Positions 42,368 to 52,761 of a stretch of 64,000 nucleotides of DNA are shown piece after piece (positions within the stretch are counted from its first letter, which is position 1; every line of letters begins with the position of its first letter). The position numbers and the translations under genes were made by a program. The DNA lies in the NCBI RefSeq assembly GCF_003122085.1, contig NZ_QEXV01000001.1:1-64000 (forward strand), in the 5' to 3' direction. The notes under the pieces were generated by a model. The model saw only the letters and a program-made list of their open reading frames with translations, ran no database searches and was not told where the DNA came from. Source of the DNA: Marinicauda salina. GTDB lineage: Bacteria > Pseudomonadota > Alphaproteobacteria > Caulobacterales > Maricaulaceae.

Positions 42368-43564
42368 TCAGAACGCGTAGCTCAACGCCGTCCAGACCTT
42401 GGTCCGGTCGGCGAAGCGCGACCCGTCCCCGTCATAGGCGGCCGCCTTCAGCTCCAGGCTCCAGCGGTCTCCGATCGAAAGACCCGCGACGGCGTCGATC
42501 TCCGAGCCGAGATCGCCGCCGCCCCGGACCGCCTCGTACTCATGGCCGACCAGGCGCACGGTCAGATCGCCGACGGCGCTGAAGTTCTCGAACGTCCACG
42601 CGGCCTGCAGCGAATAGTCGTCGATCCCTTCCGGCGGCGTGGCGAGGAAGACGTCCGCCCAGCCCTGGAAAGCGTGGAGCGTGGCGAGCGGCGTCGTGAA
42701 CGCCGTCGCGCCGTCGCCGTCGAGCCGCTCGAAACCGCCGCCGATCGAGAAGGGTCCGTTGTCGAGCGACACCTTGAGCGATGCGTAGTCGTGGTCGAAC
42801 GAAGCGGGGTTGTCGCCGTAGTCCGACTGACGCGCATACGCCGCGGCGTAGCGCGCCCGCCATCCGCTCGCCAGCTCACGCCCGCCCGTCAGCCGCGCGC
42901 CCCAGGTTTGCGAGGACACGGCCGGGGCGTCCTCGAGATCGACGAGATAGCCGTATCCGGTGATCGTCCCGACAGGCGTGTCGAAGGCGGCGTTGAGCAG
43001 GTGGCTGTCCGAGTCGAACTCGCCGACCGGGCTGTCGTCGCCGAAGATGCGATGGACCCGATCGATATAGGCGTAGTTCACCGTCACGCCGGGTATGACG
43101 CCGGTCGTGACCCGCGCGGCGTCGTAGGTCTGCTCGTTCTGGCGAAAGCCGACATTGCCCACGAAGCGGGCGTCGTCGAGGATGACGCGCTGGCGGCCGA
43201 CCGTGACCGTCGTGTCCTCGATTCCGGTCCAGGCGATCTGCGCCCGGTTGAGCTCGACGACCTCGGGATCGGCGACGACCGGAAAGCCCGCGCGCCCGTT
43301 GATCGTGTCGTTGTAGTCGTCGATCAGAACGCCGACCGCCTCGCCCTCGACGAGAAGCTGGAGATCGTGACGCTCCGGCGAGACCCACCCGAACCGGGCG
43401 CGCGCGGTGAGCGCATCAGCCTCTTCGGGCGAGCCGTCCTGGTCGACATGCTCGTAGCGCAGGCGCAGGTCGAGGATTACGCGGTCGGCGAGCGCGCCGC
43501 GGTCCTCATCCGCGCCCGGCGCCCCGGCCAGCGCGGCGGCGGCGAGCGAACTGATGACGCTCAT
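42368..43564 (-). CDS. Outer-membrane beta-barrel porin (alginate-export-like)
   Basis: A 398-residue barrel protein with a signal-like start. Strand pairs alternate with short turns, such as RLRYEHVDQDGSPEEADAL, RARFGWVSPERHDLQLLVEGEAVGV and NVGFRQNEQTYDAARV. The C-terminal residue is Phe, as in many outer-membrane proteins. It resembles alginate-export/porin-like families; the solute is unknown. GGAGGA lies just before the ATG at 43562-43564. A perfect NNR/Dnr-type box centred 62 bp upstream suggests anaerobic or NO control. Confidence 0.75.
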   Translation of the reverse strand: MSVISSLAAAALAGAPGADEDRGALADRVILDLRLRYEHVDQDGSPEEADALTARARFGWVSPERHDLQLLVEGEAVGVLIDDYNDTINGRAGFPVVADPEVVELNRAQIAWTGIEDTTVTVGRQRVILDDARFVGNVGFRQNEQTYDAARVTTGVIPGVTVNYAYIDRVHRIFGDDSPVGEFDSDSHLLNAAFDTPVGTITGYGYLVDLEDAPAVSSQTWGARLTGGRELASGWRARYAAAYARQSDYGDNPASFDHDYASLKVSLDNGPFSIGGGFERLDGDGATAFTTPLATLHAFQGWADVFLATPPEGIDDYSLQAAWTFENFSAVGDLTVRLVGHEYEAVRGGGDLGSEIDAVAGLSIGDRWSLELKAAAYDGDGSRFADRTKVWTALSYAF

Positions 43565-43619
43565 GGCTTCCTCCATCCTTGGACAGCTACGGGTGTACGC
43601 TCGCGCCGAGGGCGGCGTG

Positions 43620-43633
43620 TTGCGTCAGCGCAA
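43620..43633 (-). promoter_or_regulatory. NNR/Dnr-type box of the porin gene
   Basis: TTGCG-TCAG-CGCAA is a perfect palindrome with the same half-sites as those beside hemN, norZ and the DUF1858 gene. Read towards the porin, TACACC starts exactly 22 bp after it, the place of a -10 at class II spacing. The decarboxylase ATG is 136 bp away on the other side, so control of that gene is less likely. Confidence 0.65.
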
Positions 43634-43761
43634 ACGCGGGCCCACAAGCGTCTGCGGCGAACCCGCCGCGGTTTGCTCCAGAGCAAGGCGCGGAGCCGGC
43701 GTCCGACGCAGGGTCCGCCCCGACGCGGCCGGCCCGGCCGCCGGAGAAGGATAGAAAACGC

Positions 43762-45522
43762 ATGACGGATCGAAACGGCGGCGGCGCGAAGGCGTATTTT
43801 CTCGGACCGAAATCGGAGAACGAAGCCTGGGCGCGCTCCGAATTCCAGGCGGTGCTAGACGACTGGTTCGACTGGCGCAAGCGCTACCGCGCCGAGGATC
43901 CCGCCGCGGTGACCGACGCCGAGCGCTTCGCGGCGGGCTTTCTCGGCGAACGCGAGCGGATGAGCCAGCAGCTCGACGAGCTCAAGCGCCTGATGCGCCG
44001 CGAGACGCCGACCTATTCGCCCCGCTACGCCGGCCACATGGTCTCCGAGCTGACGCTGCCCGCCCTGCTCGGTCATTTCACCGCGCTTCTGCACAACCCC
44101 AACAACACCTCGAAGGAGGTCAGCCGCGTCGGCACCGTCATCGAGGCCGAGGCGATCCGCATGCTGGCCGGCATGGTCGGCTTCGATCCCGACGCCGCCC
44201 GCGGACACTTCACCTCCGGCGGGACGGTGGCCAATTTCGAGGGCGTCTGGCGGGCCCGCTACCGGCTCGATCACTGGCTGTCGCTGGCGCTGTGGATCGC
44301 CGAGGAAACCGGCGAGCGCCTCGACGTCTTCGCCGCCGCCCACATGGGCTGGGCGCGGTTCGCCGGGCTGGTCGAGCGCTTCAGCCCGACGCAGGACGCG
44401 CTGCGCGCGGCGAGCGCGGTCGCGGGCAATCCCGCCGACGTGTTCCGGCGCATCTCCGCGGCGTCCGGCGAGGCCTATCTCGGCCCGGTCGTCCTGGTGC
44501 CGGGCAACAAGCACTTCTCCTGGCGCAAGGCGGCCAACGTGTTCGGGCTCGGCGAGGAGGCGTTCTGGAGCGTCGCGCTCGACGAGGAAGGCCGGCTCGA
44601 CCTCGCCGATCTCGAGCGCCGGGTCGATCAGGCCGCCGCCGCCCATCGCCCGATCCTCGCCGTCATCACCGTGGCGGGCACGACCGAGACCGGCGAGATC
44701 GACCCCATCGACCGGGTGGCCGACAGGATCGAGGCCTGGCGCGAGACCCGCGGCTGGCGGATCTGGCACCATGTCGACGCGGCCTATGGCGGCTTTCTCT
44801 GCACCATTCCCGGCGGGGCCGGCGAGGAGGTGCTCGACGACGCCGCGATCGCCGCGCTGCGCGCGATCGGCCGCGCCGATTCGGTGACCATCGACCCCCA
44901 CAAGCTGGGCTATGTGCCCTACGCTTGCGGCGCGTTCCTGGCCAGGGACGCCGATCATTACGCGGTGTCGGTGTTCGACGCGCCCTATCTCGAACGCCCG
45001 CACCTGTCAGACGATCTCTGGTCGGCGACGCTGGAGGGCTCGCGCCCGGCGTCGGGCGCGGCGGCGGTCTGGCTCACCGGCCGCACGCTCGGCTTCGAGC
45101 CCGACCGCTTCGGCGCGCTGCTCGCCGGCACGATCGAGTCCCGGCTGGTGTTCCAGACCGCTGTCGAGGCCGCGATTCCCGAGATCCGCTTCCTCAAGCC
45201 CGCCGACACCAACATCGTGTGCTTCTCAGCGGCGCGAAAAGGCGAGCCGCTCTCGGCGTCCAACCGGCGCACGCAGGCGCTCTACGACGCCGTGCGCGAG
45301 GCCGGCGACTTCTTCGTCTCGGCCACGACGCTCACCGACGCCGACCAGCCGCGCCAGAAGACGCGCCACGTCGCGAGCTATGACGGGGTCGAGGACGATG
45401 ACCGGCTGACGCTGATCCGCTGCGTGTTCATGAACCCCTACTGGTCGAACCGGGGCATACGGGAAGCGCTGATCCCGAACTTCATCGACTTCCTCAAGAC
45501 CTGCCTCAGACAGCTCGATTAG
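43762..45522 (+). CDS. Pyridoxal-phosphate group II amino-acid decarboxylase
   Basis: A 586-residue PLP enzyme of the glutamate/tyrosine/aspartate decarboxylase group. SPRYAGHMVSELTLPALLGH near residue 90 and LLHNPNNT match the bacterial tyrosine-decarboxylase branch. HVDAAYGG near residue 335 holds the PLP-stacking region, and the Schiff-base lysine is in IDPHKLG near residue 380. The amine product (tyramine, a diamine or beta-alanine) cannot be read from sequence. I chose the ATG at 43762; AGAAGGA is upstream. It stands alone between the porin and copper locus 2. Confidence 0.82.
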   Translation: MTDRNGGGAKAYFLGPKSENEAWARSEFQAVLDDWFDWRKRYRAEDPAAVTDAERFAAGFLGERERMSQQLDELKRLMRRETPTYSPRYAGHMVSELTLPALLGHFTALLHNPNNTSKEVSRVGTVIEAEAIRMLAGMVGFDPDAARGHFTSGGTVANFEGVWRARYRLDHWLSLALWIAEETGERLDVFAAAHMGWARFAGLVERFSPTQDALRAASAVAGNPADVFRRISAASGEAYLGPVVLVPGNKHFSWRKAANVFGLGEEAFWSVALDEEGRLDLADLERRVDQAAAAHRPILAVITVAGTTETGEIDPIDRVADRIEAWRETRGWRIWHHVDAAYGGFLCTIPGGAGEEVLDDAAIAALRAIGRADSVTIDPHKLGYVPYACGAFLARDADHYAVSVFDAPYLERPHLSDDLWSATLEGSRPASGAAAVWLTGRTLGFEPDRFGALLAGTIESRLVFQTAVEAAIPEIRFLKPADTNIVCFSAARKGEPLSASNRRTQALYDAVREAGDFFVSATTLTDADQPRQKTRHVASYDGVEDDDRLTLIRCVFMNPYWSNRGIREALIPNFIDFLKTCLRQLD

Positions 45523-45588
45523 GGCGGTCATAGCGCCCGCCGACCGCGCAGCGCTTTGCGTCGGGCGCCGGGACGCGTCGTCGCTCGA

Positions 45589-45617
45589 TTGCATACCCTA
45601 GGGGGGTATGGTATATC
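45589..45617 (+). promoter_or_regulatory. copA promoter with CsoR-type operator
   Basis: TTGCAT (45589-45594), a 17-bp spacer and TATATC (45612-45617) form a promoter. Its spacer carries the palindrome ATACCC-TAGGG-GGGTAT (45593-45609), the style of a CsoR-family operator. A repressor there would block polymerase directly. The leader is then about 66 nt to the copA ATG. The half-sites match those at csoR (18121-18144). Confidence 0.72.
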
Positions 45618-45689
45618 CCCCAACAATGAGAACGCGGCGGCGTGCTCGCGCGTTGCGCTCGCCCGCCCCGACGATCAGGAGCGCTCCGG

Positions 45690-47915
<2,226 letters not shown>

Positions 47916-47953
47916 CCGCCGTCACACCCCGGTTATCGAAAGGGAGACCCGCC

Positions 47954-48415
47954 ATGACCCGACCCGCATTGCTCGCCGGCCTCGCGAGCCTGCCCGCGAT
48001 CGCCGCGCTGGCGGCGTTCGCCGTCTTCGCTCCGGCCGCGAGCGCGACCGAGATCGTCGTCCACAAGAATCCCGCCTGCGGATGCTGCGACCGCTGGGTC
48101 GAGCACCTGGAGGAGAACGGCTTCTCGACGCGCGTGGTCGAGCACGAAGACATGACGCCGGTGAAGGCCGAGGCCGGCGTGCCGCAGGCGCTTCACAGCT
48201 GCCACACCGCGATGGTCGACGGCTACGTGATCGAGGGCCATGTGCCCGCCGCCGACATCGCGCGCCTGCTCGAGGAAGGCCCCGAGGCGATCGGGCTGGC
48301 CGTGCCGGGCATGCCCGCCGGATCGCCCGGCATGGAGCATCCCGTCTACACGCAGGACTACGACGTCATCCTGTTCGACGGGGACGGCCGCACCGTGTTC
48401 AGCGAGCACCGCTGA
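47954..48415 (+). CDS. DUF411 copper-associated periplasmic protein
   Basis: A 153-residue exported protein (signal ending near ASA, residue 32). The mature start IVVHKNPACGCCDRWVEHLEENG has the CxCC metal-binding pattern of DUF411 proteins, which are found beside copper genes. The QALHSCHTAMVDGYVIEGHVP block holds another Cys and His pair. AAAGGGAG precedes the ATG. It follows copA by 38 bp and shares its control. A copper-chaperone role is likely from the family but not shown. Confidence 0.85.
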   Translation: MTRPALLAGLASLPAIAALAAFAVFAPAASATEIVVHKNPACGCCDRWVEHLEENGFSTRVVEHEDMTPVKAEAGVPQALHSCHTAMVDGYVIEGHVPAADIARLLEEGPEAIGLAVPGMPAGSPGMEHPVYTQDYDVILFDGDGRTVFSEHR

Positions 48416-48427
48416 ACCCGGCGGAGG

Positions 48428-50563
48428 CTAGAACCCCGCGCTCACCCGCGCGTAGACGCCGCGCCCCGCGCCGGGCAGGCGCGCCCCGACGGGCACGTCG
48501 GCGTCGGCCACCCGGTTGTACCCGGCGAGATGGCGCTCGTAGTCCTCGTCGAGCAGGTTCTCCACGCCGAGGCTGACGAGGACGTTGTCGCGGGCGTACC
48601 AGTCCAGCCCGATCCCGAGAACGACATGGCCGGGCGTGACCGCCTCGTCGTTGGTCGCGGATACGCGATCCTGCTCGGCGACGAAGCGGCTCTCCAGCGA
48701 CAGGCTCCAGTCGGGCCGGTCCCAGGTCAGGTCGATCAGCAGGCGCGGCGGCGCCATGCGGTAGAGCGCGTCGTCGATGTCGCGCCGCTCGCCGCGGACC
48801 CAGGACGCCACCCCATCGATCCGCCAGTCCGGCGCGATGCGCCAGCCGAAATCGATGTCGGCGCCGACGAACTCCGCGTCGACATTAGCAAAGCGCAGCG
48901 GGGTGGGATCGCCGTTCATCGCCGAGACCATTTCCGTGGGGCTGTCGACGACGCCGGGCGTCGCGTCGAACGGGACGCCCTGGATGAAGTCGTCGACGCG
49001 GCGGTAGTAGACGGTCGGGCGGACATAGGCGCCGTCGCCGCGCCAATCGACGCCGGCCTCGACGGACCAGGCGGTCTCGGGGTCGAGGTCGAGGTCGCCG
49101 ACATAGGTGTTGCCGTCGGCGAGCCCGCCCGAGGCCGGCGTCGGCAGCCAGGCGAAGCGCTCGACATAACCCGGCATGCGGGTCTTGCGCGCCAGCGTCA
49201 GCCGCCAGGTGACCGGCCCGTCCGTCTCGCGCCAGAAGCGCGCGACCGCGTCCATTGTGGTCTCCTCGTTATCCCGATCGGCCAGGTTGTAGCTCGCCGC
49301 CAGCACCCGCGGCCCCATGGGCAGGGCCGATCCGAGATCGGCCTCGCCCGCCGACTCCTCGTGCCGGTCGAGCCGCACGCCCAGCTCGCTCTCGAGCCCG
49401 AAGACCGCACCGGTCCATTCCGCGAAGGCGCCGGTCCGGTCGATCGCGATGTCCGGCAAGGTCTCGACGAAGAACTCCCGGTTGTCGGGATTGGTGATCG
49501 TGACGTCATGGCGCGCTTCCTCGCGGTCGACGCCGAGTTCGAGATCGCCGCCGGCGACGGGCAGGCCGAGCGTGAACTCCGCCGTGACGGCGTCGGCGTT
49601 GGCCCGCGTGAAGCGGCGACGCATGGGATCCGCCAGCGGACGCTGGGTGAAATTGTCCATGCCGTGGGCGACGTCGGTCCAGCCGATGGCGGCGTCGACG
49701 AGGAGCGCGCCGAAGGCCCCCTCGTAGGTCGCGCGCGCGATATCGGTGTCGACGAAATTGATGTCCATGGCGAAGGGCGCGTTGCCGGTCGGCCCGGTGT
49801 CGAGGCGCCGCCACGACAGGTCGAACGCATGGTCGCCGGAGGCGACGCCGCCGCCGATCCCGAAGACGGTGCGCTCGTGACCGCTATTGGGGATATCGCC
49901 GCCGGGAAAGACCGCGTCGCCGCCCGCCTCGCGCGAGAACAGGACCTGGATGCGCCGGCCCTCGCTGGAAAGCCCGGCGACGCCGCCGGCCGCGTACGAC
50001 CCGTCGACGCTGCGCACCGCCGTCATCATGTCGGCGGACGGCCGCAACGCATGGCCGTCGGCGAAATCGACGGATTTGAGGACCACGTTGACGCCGCCGC
50101 CGAGGCCGGGGCCGCGGCTGACCGCGGCGACGCCGCGATCGACCTCGATGCGCTCGACCAGCGGCATCGGCGCGTAGTGCAGCGGCGGATCCATCAGATT
50201 CGGACCGCCGGACAGGACCGCCGCGCCGTCGACGGCGACCGGCGCGCGCGGGCCGAACAGGCCGCGATACTGCACCTGGCCGGAGACCGCGCCGTTGTCG
50301 ATGAGCGCCGCGCCCGGCAGCCGGGCGACGAGGCCTGCGGCGTCCGGGCCGAGCACCGGCGCCTGCTCGGGCGAGATCCGGTCCTCGATGCTCGTCTCGA
50401 TCGCCAGGCGGTAGCCGGTGACCACGATGACGTCCTGGGTCGCGGCTTCCGGCGGCTGTTCGGGCCGCTGGACGACGTGCTCCGAGCCGAATGCGTCAGC
50501 GCCCGGACCGAGCACGAACAGGGCGGGCGCGACGCCCGCCAGCAGGACCGATCTGAGTGTCAT
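48428..50563 (-). CDS. TonB-dependent receptor, probable copper receptor (OprC/NosA-like)
   Basis: A 711-residue outer-membrane transporter driven by TonB. The signal is followed by a TonB-box-like DVIVVTGYRL near residue 43, the plug domain (about residues 55-165) and a 22-strand barrel ending in Phe. The segment HGMDNFTQRPLADPMRRRF recalls OprC/NosA copper receptors, and its place beside nirK and pseudoazurin supports copper. Known family ligands vary, so copper is probable, not certain. Start at 50561-50563 with AAGGGG upstream. It follows pseudoazurin by 95 bp on the same strand. Confidence 0.8.
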   Translation of the reverse strand: MTLRSVLLAGVAPALFVLGPGADAFGSEHVVQRPEQPPEAATQDVIVVTGYRLAIETSIEDRISPEQAPVLGPDAAGLVARLPGAALIDNGAVSGQVQYRGLFGPRAPVAVDGAAVLSGGPNLMDPPLHYAPMPLVERIEVDRGVAAVSRGPGLGGGVNVVLKSVDFADGHALRPSADMMTAVRSVDGSYAAGGVAGLSSEGRRIQVLFSREAGGDAVFPGGDIPNSGHERTVFGIGGGVASGDHAFDLSWRRLDTGPTGNAPFAMDINFVDTDIARATYEGAFGALLVDAAIGWTDVAHGMDNFTQRPLADPMRRRFTRANADAVTAEFTLGLPVAGGDLELGVDREEARHDVTITNPDNREFFVETLPDIAIDRTGAFAEWTGAVFGLESELGVRLDRHEESAGEADLGSALPMGPRVLAASYNLADRDNEETTMDAVARFWRETDGPVTWRLTLARKTRMPGYVERFAWLPTPASGGLADGNTYVGDLDLDPETAWSVEAGVDWRGDGAYVRPTVYYRRVDDFIQGVPFDATPGVVDSPTEMVSAMNGDPTPLRFANVDAEFVGADIDFGWRIAPDWRIDGVASWVRGERRDIDDALYRMAPPRLLIDLTWDRPDWSLSLESRFVAEQDRVSATNDEAVTPGHVVLGIGLDWYARDNVLVSLGVENLLDEDYERHLAGYNRVADADVPVGARLPGAGRGVYARVSAGF

Positions 50564-50658
50564 GACGGGACCCCTTACGCGAATGCAAAGCTTCAATGCG
50601 ATGCGGCGCTTTTAGAAATGCGGCGGCGCGCCGGGGAGAGGACACGCCGCCGCAGGGC

Positions 50659-51147
50659 CTATCGGGCGCCGGTTTCCGCAGGACCGGCGGCCGCGTCGCC
50701 GGCCTCCAGCCGGTCGAAGAGCGCGGCCATGCGCTGAGTGGCGCGGCCCGGGTGACGGACGGCGGCGGCGTCTTCGAGATTGGGCGCCTCGCCGTCGCCG
50801 ACCTTGATCAGGGCGACCATGCCGAGCCCGTAGTGGGGCAGGCATTTCACCCCGTAGACCCCGTCCTCGGTGAGCGTGACGGTGATCTCCTGGTTGATGC
50901 GGCCGCGGAAAGGCTCGGCGCCTTCGGGCAGCATGCCGGCGATGATCTCCGCGTTGTGGCTCGGATCGGTCGCCAGGAAGGTGACGGTGTCGCCGGGCTC
51001 GACCTCCAGATAGGCCGGCTCGAAGACCATCATCTCGCCGTCGGCGCCGCGATTGAGCATCCGGACCTCGTGGTCCTCGGCGAAGGCGGCGTTGGCGGGG
51101 ATGACGGCCGCAATCAGGGTCGCGGCGAGAAGGAGTTGCTTGTTCAT
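50659..51147 (-). CDS. Pseudoazurin (blue copper electron carrier)
   Basis: A 162-residue periplasmic cupredoxin (signal MNKQLLLAATLIAAVIPANAAFA) that normally passes electrons to copper nitrite reductase. The type 1 copper ligands are visible: His in DPSHNAEI near residue 64, then Cys, His and Met in KCLPHYGLGMVAL near residues 102-110. It continues beyond the normal ~125-residue mature form by a charged, Ala-rich tail. It follows nirK by 73 bp and is probably co-transcribed with it. Confidence 0.92.
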   Translation of the reverse strand: MNKQLLLAATLIAAVIPANAAFAEDHEVRMLNRGADGEMMVFEPAYLEVEPGDTVTFLATDPSHNAEIIAGMLPEGAEPFRGRINQEITVTLTEDGVYGVKCLPHYGLGMVALIKVGDGEAPNLEDAAAVRHPGRATQRMAALFDRLEAGDAAAGPAETGAR

Positions 51148-51220
51148 CGGTCTGTCCTTTCGGGGTTTGCGGAAGGCGGGCTCGCCGCCCTCCGCGGACG
51201 TTCGGAAATCGGCGCGAGGC

Positions 51221-52264
51221 CTACTCCTCGTTGAGGTCCTCGAAGACCTCCGGGTTCTCTTCGCCGGTGACCTGGAGGATGCCGGCCAGCCCGCGCTCGA
51301 CCCGCGACAGGGCGTGGTCGACGAGGATGTAGTCGCCGGGCACCTCGACCTCGAAGTCGACGACGGTGGCGCCGCCGGGGGCGACGGTGGTCGTCTGCAC
51401 GTCGGTCACGGGCTCGCTGGTCACCGATCCGAACGGGTACATCCGGTCGAAGATCTCGCCGATCACGTGGAAGCTCGAGGTCTTGTTCGGCCCGCCGACG
51501 CCGAAGAAGATCCGCACCTCGTCGCCGACCTCGGCCTGCAGCGGGTTGTCCCTCAGCGCGCCCGCGGCCCCGTTGAACACGTAGTACTCGGGATCCTCGT
51601 CGAGCAGGCGCTCGACGCTCTCGGTGAGGTGGCCCGGCGTGCCGAAGTCCTCCTCGGTGTAGATCTCGCCTTGCATGACGTAGAACTCGCGGTCGACCTC
51701 GGGCAGGCCGTCCTCGGGCTCGACGACGATCAGGCCGTACATGCCGTTGGCGATGTGCTGGGCCACCATCGGGGTGGCGCAGTGATAGACGTAGACGCCC
51801 GGGTTCAGGGCCTGGAAGACGAAGCTCTTCGTCTCGCCGGGCGCGGCCAGCGTCGCCTCGGCGCCGCCGCCGGGACCCGTCACGGCGTGGAAGTCCACGT
51901 TGTGGAGCATCTGGCTGTCCTCGTCGTTGGTCAGCCGGACTTCCACGGTGTCGCCCACGCGCACCCGGATCATCGGACCGGGCACCTGGTCGTTGAAGGT
52001 CCAGTAGGTGTAGGTCGTGCCGTCGGCGAGCTGGCCGACGACCTCGGTCGTCTCCAGCTCGACCAGGTGGCGGCGCGGCTCGTCATAATCGATCGGCGCG
52101 GGAAGACCGGCCGGATCGGCGACGATGTTGACCGGACCGGCCTCGTCGAGCGCCTGGCCGGCGTCGGCCGCCTCGCCCGCGTACTGGCCCTGGGCCGGGA
52201 ACGCCGCCGCGACGGCGAAGGCTGCGCCCGCGAGCAGCGTGGTTTTCAGATACCGGGTCGTCAT
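51221..52264 (-). CDS. nirK: Copper nitrite reductase
   Basis: NirK reduces nitrite to nitric oxide in the periplasm. The 347-residue two-cupredoxin protein has a Sec signal (about residues 1-27). The catalytic Asp and a type 2 His are in LHNVDFHA near residue 120. Type 1 and 2 ligands are in YHCATPMVAQHIANGMYG near residues 159-176. The second catalytic His is in SSFHVIGEIFD, and the last type 2 His is in VDHALSRVERG. AAGGAG lies before the ATG. The promoter and regulator site lie at 52303-52344. It heads a likely operon with pseudoazurin and perhaps the TonB receptor. Confidence 0.96.
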   Translation of the reverse strand: MTTRYLKTTLLAGAAFAVAAAFPAQGQYAGEAADAGQALDEAGPVNIVADPAGLPAPIDYDEPRRHLVELETTEVVGQLADGTTYTYWTFNDQVPGPMIRVRVGDTVEVRLTNDEDSQMLHNVDFHAVTGPGGGAEATLAAPGETKSFVFQALNPGVYVYHCATPMVAQHIANGMYGLIVVEPEDGLPEVDREFYVMQGEIYTEEDFGTPGHLTESVERLLDEDPEYYVFNGAAGALRDNPLQAEVGDEVRIFFGVGGPNKTSSFHVIGEIFDRMYPFGSVTSEPVTDVQTTTVAPGGATVVDFEVEVPGDYILVDHALSRVERGLAGILQVTGEENPEVFEDLNEE

Positions 52265-52302
52265 TGCGCTCTCCTTGTGAGCAGGGGTGTTCGATGAGTG
52301 TG

Positions 52303-52344
52303 GTTCTACCGGCGCGCCCGGGGCGGCTTGTTGCGCTCGAACAA
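52303..52344 (-). promoter_or_regulatory. nirK promoter with degenerate NNR/Dnr box
   Basis: On the plus strand TTGCG-CTCG-AACAA (52331-52344) keeps TTG and CAA at the ends, with one intact half-site. Towards nirK, TAGAAC (52303-52308) follows after exactly 22 bp, matching four of six -10 positions. This is class II activation geometry, about 73 bp from box centre to ATG. The box is weaker than its relatives. Confidence 0.62.
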
Positions 52345-52384
52345 ATGGCGCGCCGGTTTTTCAGCGCGGCCGCTTCGCCCGGTG

Positions 52385-52420
52385 AAAAAAGGGGCCCCGC
52401 ACCGTCAGGTGCGGGGCCCC
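52385..52420 (-). terminator. Rho-independent terminator of the DUF1858 gene
   Basis: A perfect 13-bp GC stem (GGGGCCCCGCACC with its complement, 4-base loop) is followed on the minus strand by TTTTTT. It lies 27 bp past the DUF1858 stop and isolates that gene from nirK. Confidence 0.92.
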
Positions 52421-52446
52421 GGAGCGGGGCGGAGCGGCGTCGGAAG

Positions 52447-52686
52447 TCAGGGGAGAGCCGGACTGCGCGCTTCCGGGCCGACGTCCTCGCCCGCCATGGC
52501 CTCGGCGAGCTCCGCAGCGAGGGCCTCGGGCTTCAGCCCGTACTCGCGCGCGGCCTCGCGCACCGTCATGAACGGCGCCATGACGCAGCCGGGACACGCC
52601 ATCCGGTTCCGGACGAAAACCGGCACAGTCTCGGGCTCGGCGTTCATCAGGTCGGCGACGATCATCGAAAGGATGGGTTCAGGCAT
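52447..52686 (-). CDS. DUF1858 domain protein
   Basis: A 79-residue small protein with the DUF1858 layout: DLMNAEPETVPVFVRNRMACPGCVMAPF (a conserved CPGC pair near residue 33) followed by TVREAAREYGLKPEALAAEL. The family often accompanies hybrid-cluster and NO/nitrogen-oxide genes, but its activity is unknown. The CPGC pair suggests metal, thiol or cluster binding. It sits between nnrR and nirK, has its own perfect NNR-type box upstream and its own terminator, so it is a separately controlled unit. Confidence 0.88.
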   Translation of the reverse strand: MPEPILSMIVADLMNAEPETVPVFVRNRMACPGCVMAPFMTVREAAREYGLKPEALAAELAEAMAGEDVGPEARSPALP

Positions 52687-52740
52687 CTCTCGTCTCCACG
52701 GCTTGCGGAGGCGATCCTGCCCGAGGCGCGCCCGGGCGAT

Positions 52741-52754
52741 TTGCGCCGACGCAA
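52741..52754 (-). promoter_or_regulatory. NNR/Dnr-type box of the DUF1858 gene
   Basis: TTGCG-CCGA-CGCAA is a perfect palindrome placed 61.5 bp (centre) from the DUF1858 ATG, 7 bp beyond the nnrR stop. The porin box lies at nearly the same distance from its ATG. A -10 at the expected 22-bp distance is weak (AGGATC). Confidence 0.72.
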
Positions 52755-52761
52755 ATGAGGC

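Noticed and set aside
50576-50589. TTACG-CGAA-TGCAA as an NNR box for the TonB receptor gene
   Set aside because: Only part of the consensus matches. Its centre is about 20 bp from the ATG, which would put a -41.5 transcript start inside the gene.
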